Part shown: positions 1-10,500 of the stretch, piece after piece | Numbering within the stretch: the first letter of the stretch is position 1 | How the letters are laid out: the number at the start of each line of letters is the position of its first letter | From: Acanthamoeba castellanii str. Neff | Taxonomy: Eukaryota > Discosea > Longamoebia > Acanthamoebidae | Direction of reading: 5' to 3' | Length of the DNA: 44,899 nucleotides | Assembly (NCBI RefSeq): GCF_000313135.1 | Contig: NW_004457342.1 | Location: 1,525-46,423 of the forward strand | Program-made: the position numbers and the translations under genes | The notes under the pieces: generated by a model | The model's input: only the letters and a program-made list of their open reading frames with translations | What the model was told of the DNA's origin: nothing | Database searches by the model: none

Positions 1-390
1 CTCCCGGGTCCACGCCGACGACGGCCCGCCGGGGTAGTACACTGCGAGGTTGGACAGCTCCATCGGCCCACGGAAGACCAGCGTCAGCTCTTCATCGAAC
101 GGCGCCAAGCTTGCCGACCTGCACGCGCCATGAAGCACAACCGTCAAGCACCAAGCAATGATCGGAATGAATGGTGTGATGGCTGCGCACCTGAAAGTGG
201 CCTGTTGATGGCAAGCCGCGGCGCCCTGGGTACAGGTGGGCCACGTACCAGGCTCCATGTTGGTGACGTCGGGATAGCAGCCCTCGCCTCCGACGTCGGT
301 GATGGTAAGCGTGGAGATGTCCACGGCGCCTCCGATGAGAGCCATACAAAGCAGAGCGAGAGCTGCGGGCAGAACGACTGATCTCTGCAT
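1..390 (-). CDS. Secreted TOS1-like (DUF2401) protein, N-terminal part
   Basis: The gene runs off the left edge. Exon 1 is 390-191 and exon 2 is 118-1, with a GT-AG intron at 190-119 that keeps frame (phase 2). The protein begins MQRSVVLPAALALLCMALIGG, a clean signal peptide, so the product is secreted or cell-surface. The last visible stretch, around FRGPMELSNLAVYYPGG, resembles the start of the DUF2401 domain of fungal TOS1-type cell-wall glycosyl-hydrolase-like proteins, where a Phe-x-Gly-Pro segment is followed by a hydrophobic Val-Tyr strand. About 106 residues are visible and no catalytic residues lie in the window, so enzymatic function is inference. In an amoeba such a protein could act on glucans of the cyst wall or of prey. 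The start is the first ATG before the signal peptide. Confidence 0.6.
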   Translation of the reverse strand, partial: MQRSVVLPAALALLCMALIGGAVDISTLTITDVGGEGCYPDVTNMEPGTWPTCTQGAAACHQQATFRCAAITPFIPIIAWCLTVVLHGACRSASLAPFDEELTLVFRGPMELSNLAVYYPGGPSSAWTRE

Positions 391-733
391 GTGGCCAGCT
401 GGTGTTGATGCTTGTGCTATGTGTGGATATTGGCGTTGAATGACGGGCGTGTGTATTGTCCTTGTGTTGTTGTCCTCTTGGCCCATTGGCGCAAGCTCTT
501 TTCGCGCTGCCATTGGCGCAGAGCAGTATTAAGACGCGAAATACGCGGGCCACATAACAGCCGCCGACCATCGTGGTGGAGCTTCAACATGTTGTGATCT
601 GGTGATGCGGTTGCAAGGGAGACGTTCCCGCTATCGGCGATGATGATGTCTCTTTGGCGTATGAAATAGTACTGTCGTAAATATTTCTCTTTTGCAGGAA
701 CACATTTCTTTTTGCTTTTCTCTGCACACAAAG
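391..733. promoter_or_regulatory. Divergent promoter with two CATTGGCGCA direct repeats
   Basis: This 343 bp gap separates the starts of the TOS1-like gene (-) and TRAPPC4 (+). The 10-mer CATTGGCGCA occurs at 484-493 and 511-520, 27 bp apart. Each copy contains an inverted CCAAT core. They lie about 95 to 130 bp upstream of the minus-strand ATG. A role in transcription is inferred from position and repetition only. Confidence 0.4.
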
Positions 734-1496
734 ATGCTGGGGCGAGGGAGGACAGAAGCGCGCGAGGCCGCCGAGCCACAGTTCATCCATTCGATTTATA
801 TTCTGAGCAAATCGGGTGGCCTGATTTACCAGAAGGTATGTGCCAGCCGGATCTCATTTTGTACTTTGCTTCTTTGAATGGCTTTAATCTTGCACCTCGC
901 AGGACTTCACGAAGGCAGCTTCCAAACTCAACACAAATGACCATCTGCGATTGGGTGGTCTCTTTTACAGGTGCACATGATTACGCAGATTAAAAGGCCA
1001 TTTAATTCATTTATTTTCATATTTATGGAATTCACAGCTTCAACTCGATTGCGAAGGACCTGTCGCCGGTGATGGACTGTCAAGGAATAGAAGTGCTGGA
1101 AACGGAGACGTTCAAACTACACTGCTTTCAGACGCTTACAGGTATGACATGCTCTCCACCACGTGTGACCGTACACACCGCACTGGCTTCTCTGATGGTG
1201 GTGGTGGTGCAGGGACAAAGTTCTTGATGGTGGCTGATCCCAAGCACTCACAGATGGCCAAGGTGTTGGAGCAGGTGCGAGCGATCTCATCCCTCTTTGG
1301 CTTGATGTTCATACCATCTTACTGTGGGCGTTTGTCGTTTTACGTGTGCGCGACCTTCGTGCAGGTGTACGAGCTCTATTCTGACTACGTGCTCAAGAAC
1401 CCCTTCTACGAGTTCGAACAGCCCATTCGATGCGAGAAGTTCGACACGTTCATGAACGAGCTCATGCGGGCCAAGAACACGCCAGAGAAGAAGTGA
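734..1496 (+). CDS. TRAPPC4: TRAPPC4/Trs23, core TRAPP complex subunit
   Basis: Core subunit of the TRAPP tethering complexes, which act as a Rab1/Ypt1 exchange factor in ER-Golgi traffic. Five exons, 734-835, 903-970, 1038-1141, 1213-1274 and 1365-1496, all join in frame and give 155 residues. Diagnostic segments are [16 protein letters not shown] near the start, a middle part with [21 protein letters not shown], and C-terminal [17 protein letters not shown], which match the sedlin/longin-type fold of Trs23. It has the short plant-like form without the PDZ-like insert of animal TRAPPC4. About fifteen charged residues precede the conserved first strand. They may be genuine, or the AG just before TTCATCCATTCG may be a splice acceptor, which would put the true start in an upstream exon. 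Confidence 0.93.
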
Positions 1497-2151
1497 GGAC
1501 CCTAGACCAACACCTTCCCTCTACGCCAAATAAAGTCCGCTTTGTACGTACACTATCATGCGATGCTCTGCTGTGGCATGCTAGGTGGCCACAAGCACGA
1601 TTGCGCTGTGGCCCTCGTCTTCACCAAGAGTGTCAAGCAGATGAAAGCCAGAGGAAAGTGGTTGGTGAGCGCTGTTGCATGACAATTAAGGCCTTGATTG
1701 CGCAACAACCTCTTCACGCCACCTCGCTTATTGGTTCTCAGGTGTTCATCATCTGCCCTCATTAACAACTGGACCCACCTACCCCAGTCACTCGTCCAGC
1801 TTCGCACTTGTTAAATTCCTGCTTTCCCTGACATTCCCCCTCGTTGCCCTCGCTTTTTTCACAAGCGGAGGAGGCTGCCTCATGCATCGGCCCATCACCA
1901 TCTTCTGGACTTGGGGCCTTGCCTTTGGCACCGCTCCTTCCTCCTTATCTACCGTCCTCCCGAAGAACAGAGACACCAGCCACGCACCTGAGGTACCCTG
2001 TCCACAAAAAAAGAAAGAGCGGGAAGAGAAACGCAGGCAAACCCAAAAGGAAGAAGACACAGATGAGGGGCGAGAATGCTTTGCATTTACCGTTTGCTTT
2101 CGCACACAACACAGGTGCACACTACTGAGCCGTTCTCCACGAGTCAAAAAG
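1497..2151. other. Intergenic region and 5' UTR of the LRR gene
   Basis: No ORF here resembles a protein family. It holds an AATAAA at 1529-1534 (3' end of TRAPPC4) and ends in what looks like a non-coding exon of the LRR gene. That exon stops at 2151 before a good donor (AAAAAG|GTAAGC), and the matching acceptor is at 2209-2210, eight bases upstream of the ATG at 2218. I therefore read 2152-2210 as a 5' UTR intron. Confidence 0.5.
1529..1534 (+). terminator. AATAAA poly(A) signal of TRAPPC4
   Basis: AATAAA 32 bp after the TRAPPC4 stop codon on the coding strand, a normal distance for a short amoebal 3' UTR. Confidence 0.6.
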
Positions 2152-2217
2152 GTAAGCGTGCACGCTCGTTCAGATTAGAAATTCCTACACTTACTGGCTG
2201 CTCGTAGCAGATTCTCG

Positions 2218-3367
2218 ATGAAGCGCCGAATCGATGAAGCACCTGTGGCAAGCGATGACGAAGGCGGCAGCGGTCAGTCCAATAACCTCGTATGATGGTG
2301 CTGAAGAAGTGATGCATGTAGGACTGCAAGCGCACTGCTCTCAACAGTCAAGTCTGTCGTTGGTGGTGGGCACTCTGGTCTTCCTTCCCTCTTCTCTGAG
2401 GCGCCTGTCGCTGTCGCCCCAGCTCAAGCCCACCGACGACGCTCTGGCTAGCCTATGCGCGCGCAACCTGAGCTTCCTCGAAGAGCTCACCATCATGGAC
2501 GCCTCGCTTATCACCGATCGAGGCCTGCAGCGTCTCTCTACCTCGGCCTCGCTGACGTCGTCCTTGCGAACTCTTCGTCTGTGCTGTGCCAGAGGCATAA
2601 CGAATGAGGCAGCATCGCACATCGCTCGCTTCGCCAACCTCACGACGCTCAGTCTCGCGTGCTGCCCCCTCTCTGCTGCGGGCATCAGGGCCTTCGCCTC
2701 TCTGCGCTGTCTGAGGAAGCTCAACCTCGCATACAGCAAGGACGTCACCGATCGCGCTCTCAAGTCGCTTCCCCGCTCGCTTCGCTCGCTCAACCTCACG
2801 GCAACGAAGATCACCGATCGGGGGCTGCAGTACCTATCCATGGTGCCCTCTTCGACGGCGTGCCCTTCGCCTCCGCCTCTACTCTCGCCTTCGCTTTCCT
2901 TCTCGTCGGCGCTTCGCTTCTACCATCAGCTTTCCGCCACGGCCATCAACGGCAACACGGCCACCGCGCAGCAAGGAGACAGAGCGACGTCACGCCCCGC
3001 CAATCGTTCGGCCAACTTCTACTCCTCGCACATGATCCAGAGCACTACGCCACAACTGCCTCACCTCGTCAAGATCAAGCTCAACGAGTGCTTCATCACC
3101 GACGAGGGCATCAAGTTCTTGCTGCCCTACCTCCGCTCTCTCACCACTCTCAAGCTCTCGTCGACCTTCATCACCAGCGCGTCTGGTCAAGCTCTCAGCT
3201 CCTTCCGATCTCTGGTTACTCTCGAGGTCAACGGCTGCCACGGTGCGCTACTCTCCTATTCGTCCCGTTGTCGTTTCCGTCTCGCATCGACTCACCCTCT
3301 TCGAACGTAACACACGACAGAACAGTACTGGCCGACGTCGTCGAGGAGCACGCCGGCAGTCAACTGA
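2218..3367 (+). CDS. Leucine-rich-repeat protein (AMN1/FBXL-type repeats)
   Basis: Exons 2218-2272, 2322-3242 and 3321-3367 give about 340 residues. The body is a run of cysteine-containing-type LRRs with the signature ITDRGLQRLS, VTDRALKSL, ITDRGLQYLS and ITDEGIKFL, as in F-box/LRR and Amn1 proteins, so a protein-binding scaffold role is likely. No F-box is recognisable in front. The ATG at 2218 is the first after a probable 5' UTR intron and gives a plausible charged N-terminus (MKRRIDEAPVASDDEGG). The alternative ATG at 2234 reads straight through the proposed 2273-2321 intron in the same frame. A low-complexity Ser/Pro-rich insert of about 65 residues interrupts the LRR array. The last intron puts a short C-terminal tail after the final repeat. 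Confidence 0.78.
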
Positions 3368-3684
3368 CGATACACTTACCCCTCCAATATCATACCCATC
3401 AAGTCGGGTGCGCTCTCCACAGACTGTAGATTGCGCACTTGAACACTGAGGTGTCGAACTTACCGCCGATACGAGTATCTCGTCGTTAGCTCTCTTCTTC
3501 TTCTTCTGTAATGGACGATCGGCTCCTTCCTCTCCACGCGTGTACATAAACCAACCACTTCCGGCCTCGCTCAGTGCCCTGTCGCTTGCTCGCACGAGCA
3601 CAGAGAGGGTGCAGCCCCGCCTTCTTAAAGTACCTCCGGGGTGCTCGTGTGCAGAGTTAGGGCACGGCACAGCAACAATACAGG
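3368..3684 (+). promoter_or_regulatory. Intergenic region and promoter of first SRPBCC gene
   Basis: No coding potential was recognised. A TTCTTAAAG motif sits about 60 bp upstream of the ATG at 3685, the same distance at which the paralogous gene has a perfect TATAAA. It may be a degenerate TATA element. Confidence 0.35.
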
Positions 3685-4390
3685 ATGGACGACAAGAAGA
3701 AGTTCGGCCGCAAGGGCAAGGTCTACGTGAGCTCGGTCATTGAGGGACCGATCGAAGCGGTGTGGGGTCGCACCGCCCGCTTCGCCGACGGCTCGTGGAT
3801 GCCGGGCGTCTCCGCCAGCGGCTACCTTGGTACAGCGCAGCAGCGGATTAGCACGATGATTCAGAACTTGAGATTTTCAGTGCGATGAAGTTAATCGGTG
3901 GACCGTGGATGAAGAGGAGGGGGTGCCCAAGGAGGACAACTCTGTGGGCAAGAACCGGTTCCTGTCCTTCGGCGACCTGCAAGTCGTTGAGACTCTCACC
4001 GGCTACTCCTCCACGGTTCGATCTCTTCCGATCTTTCGCTCTTTCCAAACCAAAGATTGAGCGTTGGGCGTGCAGGAGCACTTCTACAGCTACGCCCTGG
4101 TGAAGAAGGACGAGGGGCTCTTCCCGGGTGACTTCATCAACTACCACGCGCGCATGTCGTTCAAGCGTGTGACCGACAAGAACGCCACCTTTGCCGAATG
4201 GTGCGTGCCTTCCTCCTTCTTCTCTGATGGAGCAGCCCACGTGACTGTTTCCTCTCTCGACCAACTCAGGAGCGCCGAGTTCGATGGCGAAGAGTCCACC
4301 GTGGAAGCTGTGGAGCAGTTCGTCGCGCGGCAGGTGTTCGGTGGCAGCTTCAACAACCTCAAGCTCACCTTCAACTCCGCCGTGCACTAG
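3685..4390 (+). CDS. SRPBCC (polyketide cyclase/START-like) protein, copy 1
   Basis: Four exons, 3685-3829, 3915-4015, 4076-4200 and 4270-4390, encode 163 residues. The protein opens with GKVYVSSVIEGPIEAVW and later has the strand pair YHARMSFKRVTDKNATF followed by EWSAEFDGEE, the typical Polyketide_cyc2/SRPBCC layout of a helix-grip fold with a large hydrophobic pocket. Family members bind lipids, hormones or other small hydrophobic ligands, usually without conserved catalytic residues; the ligand here is unknown. No signal peptide, so cytosolic. It is followed in tandem by a close paralogue with introns at identical positions and phases, showing local duplication. The second donor (ACG|GTTCGA) is weak but is fixed by the paralogue and by frame. 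Confidence 0.85.
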
Positions 4391-4588
4391 TAGGTTGAGG
4401 CGCCGCGCATGACCTCGAGATGTTCAACACGCACACAACACGCCACATCCTTTCGGAGTCTCGTGTGTGCTTTCTTCACACCTCTTTAGCTCCTCTCGCC
4501 GACTCGCTTCTTCTTGCTGCAGCTCCGCCCTCTCCTTCTTTGATTCGCAAACGGCGTCAAGGACCTATTTCGGCGCTATCCTTCGCTT

Positions 4589-4594
4589 TATAAA
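4589..4594 (+). promoter_or_regulatory. TATA box of second SRPBCC gene
   Basis: TATAAA within CTTTATAAAGTC, 63 bp upstream of the ATG at 4657. Spacing leaves room for a start site about 30 bp downstream and a short A/C-rich leader. Confidence 0.6.
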
Positions 4595-4656
4595 GTCAGA
4601 CGAACGGGGTACCTACCACACAAACACACGAACACAAACAGCCACGAAGCAAAGAG

Positions 4657-5520
4657 ATGTCGAGCGCGGAGAACAAGTTGGGAAGGAAGGGTAAGGTCTA
4701 CGTGAGCACGGTCATCGACGCCCCCATCGAGGCGGTGTGGGCCACTGCCGGACGGTTCGCCGACCTCTCGTGGGGCGGCGTCAACAGCAAATACCTTGGT
4801 AAGCCCCCCAATATGTTAAGAATATATAAATAATATAGTATGTAAGCATTTGCTTGCCCTGCTTCAGGATGTAATCAAAATACGTCTAAATAACTAGTCA
4901 TACTACAATTATATTTATTAAAATATTTATTTTATTTGGGATATCTGGCAGAGGAGGGCTACGCGAAGGAGGACAATGTGGTGGGCAAGCACCGCCTGAT
5001 TGACCTGGGTGGCAAGCACATCCACGAGATCCTCACCAGCCTCTCCGATGCTGTACGTCCCATCCGCCCTCCACTGCACATGGACTATCAGCCCATCTAA
5101 CCACACATGACACGCACGAACACACGCGAGCAGGAGCACTTCTACACGTATCACATTACCAAGTCGGATGAGGGCGTGTTTCCGGGCGCCTTGGCCAACT
5201 ACCACGCGCGCATATCGTTCAAGCGTGTGACCGACAAGAACGCCACCTTTGCCGAATGGTGCGCGTCGTGTGGCCTTCTTTCTTCCTTCCTTCCTTCCTT
5301 CATTCATTCATTCATTCCACCAACGCATCATCGCTCGCTCTTCTCACACAACACGACACGCAACACAACACGGGGTGTGTACGCACAATGCAGGAGTGCC
5401 GAGTTCGATGGCGAGGAGGCGACAGCGGCGGCCGTGGAGCAGGCCATCGGGCAGGGCGTCTTCACGGGTGCCTTCAACAGCCTCCGCAAGGCCTTGGCCG
5501 ACAAGACCAGCGGCGCTTAA
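4657..5520 (+). CDS. SRPBCC (polyketide cyclase/START-like) protein, copy 2
   Basis: Exons 4657-4798, 4952-5052, 5134-5258 and 5394-5520 encode 164 residues. It shares the paralogue's landmarks: GRKGKVYVSTVIDAPIEAVW, EHFYTYHITKSDEG, then RISFKRVTDKNATFAEW and SAEFDGEE. Exon lengths in the middle (101 and 125 nt) are identical to copy 1, and the split Trp codon (TG|G) is conserved. Intron 1 is markedly AT-rich compared with the GC-rich exons, and intron 3 holds CTTC and ATTC runs. The fold predicts soluble binding of a hydrophobic ligand; no specific ligand can be named. It is convergent with the F-box/ankyrin gene, with 138 bp between stop codons. Confidence 0.87.
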
Positions 5521-5521
5521 T

Positions 5522-5527
5522 AATAAA
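5522..5527 (+). terminator. AATAAA poly(A) signal of SRPBCC copy 2
   Basis: AATAAA begins two bases after the TAA stop at 5518-5520. It is unusually close, but it is the only such hexamer on this strand before the convergent gene. Confidence 0.5.
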
Positions 5528-5658
5528 CAGCTTCGTTTATAATGAGTGAATGATTGATTTTCTGGAAGGCGGCGCGCGGTGGTCTTGTCAAAAGCCGTCG
5601 GTGGCCGGGCAGCTGGCCGGGGCGGGGAGCATCGCCCAAGAAGAAGAGGAGCTCGCGC

Positions 5659-7400
5659 TCATGGAGGAGACTGGTCTTGGCTGGTCCCCAGTCGCTGCAG
5701 AAGGGCTTGGACCTGCACCATCGCAAAGCAAAAGCAAAAGCCTGGAGGGTGAACATGTGGTCGGTGGTGGTGGTGTGTGGGGGGAAGTGACCTGCGGGTT
5801 CTTGGCCAGCGACAAAGGGGTCTCCCCTCGTGTGGTCTGCCCGAGCGACGATCAACTTACATTCGCAAAGTGTCGTGTGCGTCGTGTGCGTCGTGTGCGT
5901 CGTGTGCGTCGTGTGATTGGCAGGAGGGGCGGAGGTACGAGGAGCAGGGGGTTGGCGCCCTTGTCGAGGAGCAGCTGCACGATGTCCGGCTGCACGGCCC
6001 ACACGGCCCAGTGCAGGGCCGACATCCCATCCAGGTCCACCGCGTCGATGTTCAACCCCGGTTGCTCCAACAGGAACCGCACCACCTGCCCTCGCCCCCC
6101 CCCCCGGCGTGAGGCCCTCGTGACCCCTGGTTTGGGGGGGGGCAGCGATGGGGCACGATCGTACGTCGAACAGGGCCATGCACGCGGCGGCCATGAGCGG
6201 GGTCGAGCCGCCCGAGTCGGCTGCGTTGACCGACGCGCCGTGCTGGATCAGCGCCGCAATCACCGGAATCCGCCCGGCTGCAAGCACGCACGCACACGCG
6301 GCCAGAGTGCACCCCCCCCCCGACCCGGCGGTCAGTGAGAAGGACGAAGGACGAAGGACAAAGGACGAAGAACGAAGAACGAAGCTTGTGGGGGCGCAAG
6401 AGCGTACTCGGGACGGCTTTCATGAGCGGGGTGATGCCGCGGGTGTAGCGCCCGTGCACGAAGGCCGGGTCTCGCTCAACAAGAGAGATCGCCACTTTGT
6501 CGTGGCCTGCGGGTCCACTCCATTGCGTTTAGAGCACGCACGGCACGACACACAACACACGACACACACACGACACACGGAACTTGTCGTGTCGTTCGCA
6601 CCTTGACTCAACGCCCACTCGAAAGTATCGTAGGCACATTGGTTGGTGACCTTCCGTATCTCCTCTGGTGGGGCGAGCACCACAGTGCGTTGTATGGTTG
6701 AGTGGCGCTTTAGGCAAAGCACAGCTCTCATCGGGCCCCGGGGGGGGGAGTTGAAGCGAAGGACAAGTTACATACTTCGGTTGCGGGCTTGTGCGCGTGC
6801 GAGTTCCCGCAGGGCCTGGACCGCGCAGACTTGCCACGGGCCAATTCCTCGCCGCGTCCTCACTCTGAACACGCACACGCACACGCACCACCGCACGCGC
6901 ACACGCACCACCGCACGCGCACACGCACCACCGCACGCGCACATTTCGACGGTTGAGTGATTCGATCGACCTGCACTTACTTTGGTCGCAGACGTACACA
7001 CGGGCGGGCGGTGCAGCGAGTGGACCCAGGTGGGCGGCGTAGAAGGCGCGCCAGAGGGTCTCGTCGTCGGACAACGCCAGCCACTCCCGACTCACCAGAC
7101 GGCACACACGCACCACCTTTTATATTTAATTAGTAATTTATCTTTTATCTTTTGTTTTTTCTTTACCTCGGCACAGCCAACGAAGAGGAAGAGGCGGAGG
7201 CGGAGCTCGGCGGGAAGGGTCTCCCATGAAGCTGTCGGGCTTGCACTCATCGTGGAAGCTTTTTCGGAGGAGTGAACGAGTTCCGCCTCCCCAAGGCTTT
7301 TCGACTTCTTCATCTGCAGTTGTTCTTCTTCTGTCCCATCCTCGCGGTCATCTCTCCGCTCCAGTTCTTGATCGCTCTCTTCTCGCGATCTCTTGCTCAT
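5659..7400 (-). CDS. F-box plus ankyrin-repeat protein
   Basis: Nine exons (7400-7167, 7116-6981, 6862-6776, 6664-6602, 6506-6408, 6277-6165, 6085-5939, 5836-5792, 5712-5659) join in frame to give 325 residues. A charged N-terminus is followed by an F-box at about 60-105 (LPAELRLRLFLFVGCAE joined to VVRVCRLVSREWLALSDD), which in this family binds Skp1 and recruits a target to an SCF ubiquitin ligase. Residues about 174-320 form ankyrin repeats, with TRGITPLMKAV, GGSTPLMAAACMA, DLDGMSALHWAVWA and TRGETPLSLAKNPQ, the presumed substrate-binding part. The C-terminus is VQALLQRLGTSQDQSPP. The acceptor of exon 3 is uncertain (6862 is the choice that keeps frame with the consensus donor of exon 2). 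Confidence 0.85.
5872..5915. repeat. 9-bp minisatellite in an intron
   Basis: GTCGTGTGC repeated almost five times, inside an intron of the F-box/ankyrin gene. On the coding strand it reads as CACACGAC, the flavour common to many introns in this window. Confidence 0.8.
6881..6940. repeat. Three perfect 20-bp tandem repeats in an intron
   Basis: ACACGCACCACCGCACGCGC occurs three times head to tail at 6881, 6901 and 6921, inside the second intron of the F-box/ankyrin gene. Perfect copies suggest recent expansion. Confidence 0.85.
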
Positions 7401-7592
7401 CTTCGTTTTCGAATGAGTGAATGAGCTGTGCGCGTTTTGTTTCCAGGAAACACAATTTTTTTTGATTTCGTTTCGTTTCGTTTGTTTTCTTTGTTTTTGG
7501 TTTTGCAAAACTAACTAACTCCGTTGGCTTTGACAAAAAAAGGTACGAGTCCCTTGACGGCCCAACTCGCTTTGTGATTCTGCCTCCTCTCC
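7401..7592. promoter_or_regulatory. Short divergent promoter, F-box gene and amine oxidase
   Basis: Only 192 bp separate the two start codons, so both promoters and leaders must overlap. The stretch contains T-rich tracts (7456-7465, 7470-7500) and no clear TATA motif. Confidence 0.4.
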
Positions 7593-10500
7593 ATGTACGG
7601 GCGGACAAGTGTGGGTCTGTTTCTGGCGCTCGGCGCCCTGTTGGTGGTCCTGTTCAGCGCTGCCGCCGTCGATGGTGCCAACACAGCGGTCAACTTCAAC
7701 TTCAAGGGCCTGATTCGTACGTTCGATACCCTCTTCTTCATCCCCCTCACGTTGCAGGTGCTCAGGTGCTGATTGTGCTCAAAACAATACCAAAACAAAT
7801 ATAAAATAATCCCCACAGCCGCGGCTGAGAGCGAAGTCTGCGAAGACTGCGAGACCTGCGAGGACTGTGAAGTCTGCGAGATCTGCGAAGATTGCGAGAC
7901 CTGCGAAGAGTGCGAGACCTGCGAGGAGTGCGAAGTGTGCGAGGAGTGCGCGCCGATGTGCCCTTCGCGCTCGCCCTTCGCGGAGGAGCCCTACGAGTCC
8001 TCGATCTTCGCCTCGCTCTCTGCCTCCGAGCTGCGCGACGTCGAGTGGTGGCTTCTATCCCAGGAGTCGCTAGCTCTGACGCCACGCACCAATGCGACCC
8101 TCCAGGACAACTACATCTTCTACATCGACGCCATGCCGCCGGTCAAGGCCGAGGCGCTGGCCTATCTCGATGGCGACGGACCCCGTCCGGCTCGCTACGC
8201 TCACGTCGTACTCTACCTGTGCGCGGAGGAACAAGTCCGGGAGCTGAAGGTAACCCACCCGCACACACTACCGCACACACCGCCGTACACGCACACACAC
8301 ACAACACACGACACACGCGAGTTTTTGTTGCTGAGGGAAGGGCTGGCGTGTAGGTTGGACCCTTGCCCACGTCGGAGGAGACGACGTGGACCAGGTGGGA
8401 CACCGTCACCTACCCGGGCGGCCTGCCGTTCAACTCGCGTGTTCCCGACGGCGTCGAGTACGATGCCATCGACACGTACGTGCTCGCCCCCATGGCGGAG
8501 CAGATCGAGAACATCATGATGGAAAGCTTCGGCACTGCGTACACCAACTGTGAGGGTATGACACACAACCGCACGACACACACACACCGCACACGAAGGC
8601 ATGCTTGCTGACGCGTGGACGGTTGTTTGGCGCTCTTCTTCTGCTCATCTTTTGTTTTTTTCGTGTCTCGGCCCGTCTACAGCGAACTGCCTCAGCTACT
8701 CCGACTCGGCGCCGCGCTCGACCCCGGCGGACCCCGACACAAGGCAGTCGTGGTTCTTCTGGGTCTACGACGTCGAGGGAAGCTGGATTCAGGTCAGTTG
8801 CCTTGAGCTCTCCATTACCAGTTTTTTTTTTGAAACTCGAGCTTGCGACACTCACACCACACACTCACCATTCTAGGAGGTCGGCCTTGAGACGCTGGTG
8901 TGGCACGACAGCACGGACCCGACCGAATTCAGGCTGCTCAAGCTGGTCTACAATTTTAACCCAATTTCCACGCGTACTCCTACCCCCTAGGCAAGGCGAC
9001 GTGTTGCCTGGCGATGACGTGCAGGGTGCCACGCAGACCAACCCGGCCGGCTCCCGTTTCAACATCACCGGTGAGACCCACATCGAATACCTCGGCTGGG
9101 CGTTCGACTGGAGCATCACACCCATCACCGGTACCAAGACCCCCGAGAGCACCTACAGCTGGTCCCAGCACGGTGTGCGATAACGACCAACTTCTCCCCA
9201 AAAACGGCAGGCGTGACCCTCTGGGACATCAGGTTCCAGGGCGAGCGCATCGTCTACGAAATGGGTACCCAGGAGGTCTACGTGCCCTACTCTGGCCGCT
9301 CGCCAGCACAGGTGCGCTATTGCCCTCCCCCCGTACGGCCGCGTCCGAGCTGACACTGCGACCCTCCGTGCCCACGCGTGTGCGGCGCAACACACACACA
9401 CACACAACACAACACAGTCGAACTCGCTGTACTTTGACACGGCGTGGGGATTCGGCGCGAGCTCGTTCCCGATGAAGGCCGGAGTGGACTGCCCCGAGGG
9501 CGCTGGCTTCCTCGATGTCACGCAGTACTTCGAGACCGGCGACGTCGTGGTCCACAAGAACGCCATCTGCGTGTTCGAGAAGGACGCCACCATCCCGGTC
9601 AGGCGTCACTACGAAATGCTCCGCGGTGCTCGTCCCCCCCCCACAACGCCTCATTGCCACGCACACAGCCCGTTTGTTTGTTTCACGCGCGACCTAATAC
9701 CTCCTACCACAAGACTCCTATGCGGGCACCCCTTCGCGAGCCCTGGTGTTCCGTCATGCTGTCACTGATTACAACTACGATTACATCTTGGTACAACCAA
9801 CCAGCATCAAGGCCATCATCATCGTCACCATCGTCATCATCACCATTATTATCTACTTGTTCTCCTTTTCTTTCTTGTTGTCTGGACTGACGCGACCCTG
9901 GTGATGATGGTTACATTGGCGTGGTGCAGGATTACGAGTTCTACCCCACGGGCGCGATTGAGGCCCACGTCGCAGCCTCGGGCTACCTGCAGGGTACCCT
10001 GTACAGCGAGGAGGAGGCCCAGTACGGCAGTCCCAGGTACCGCCCACCACTCCCCGCAAGTCGTAGAAGACCGCCTCGACCTGACGCGCCTGTGTCGTCC
10101 GCGGCGGTGCGTGTCGCAGAGTGGGTCCGTACCAGAGCGGCACGTTCCACCAGCACTTGTTCCTCTACAAGGTCGACATCGACGTGCTCGGCACGGACAA
10201 CACCCTGCGCGTCACCCGCTTCCCGAGCGTCGAGATCAACGCGCCGTGGTTCGACGGCGCCACCAAGGTCCGCCCGGTGCCCGAGCACTACTACGTGGCC
10301 AACGAGACCGAGTCCACCTTCTTCCCCGACTTCAACGATCCCATGGTCTTCGCCTTCACCAACGACCACCAGACCAACGGGTACGAACTTAACACTCACC
10401 GCACACACCGCACGACACGCACGGCTGTGACTCGTGACTTACACACGCTGTGGGTGTTGGTGTGGGGCTGGTCACCGCTGTGAAGCTACGGAGCCGAGCG

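Noticed and set aside
4013..4030. tRNA B-box-like GGTTCGATC
   Set aside because: It lies at an exon-intron boundary of the SRPBCC gene; no A box or cloverleaf could be built around it.
9131..9183. Read-through end of the amine oxidase at TGTGCGATAA
   Set aside because: Strong homology resumes after an intron at 9131-9210 (VTLWDIRFQGERIVYE), so the in-frame stop is intronic.
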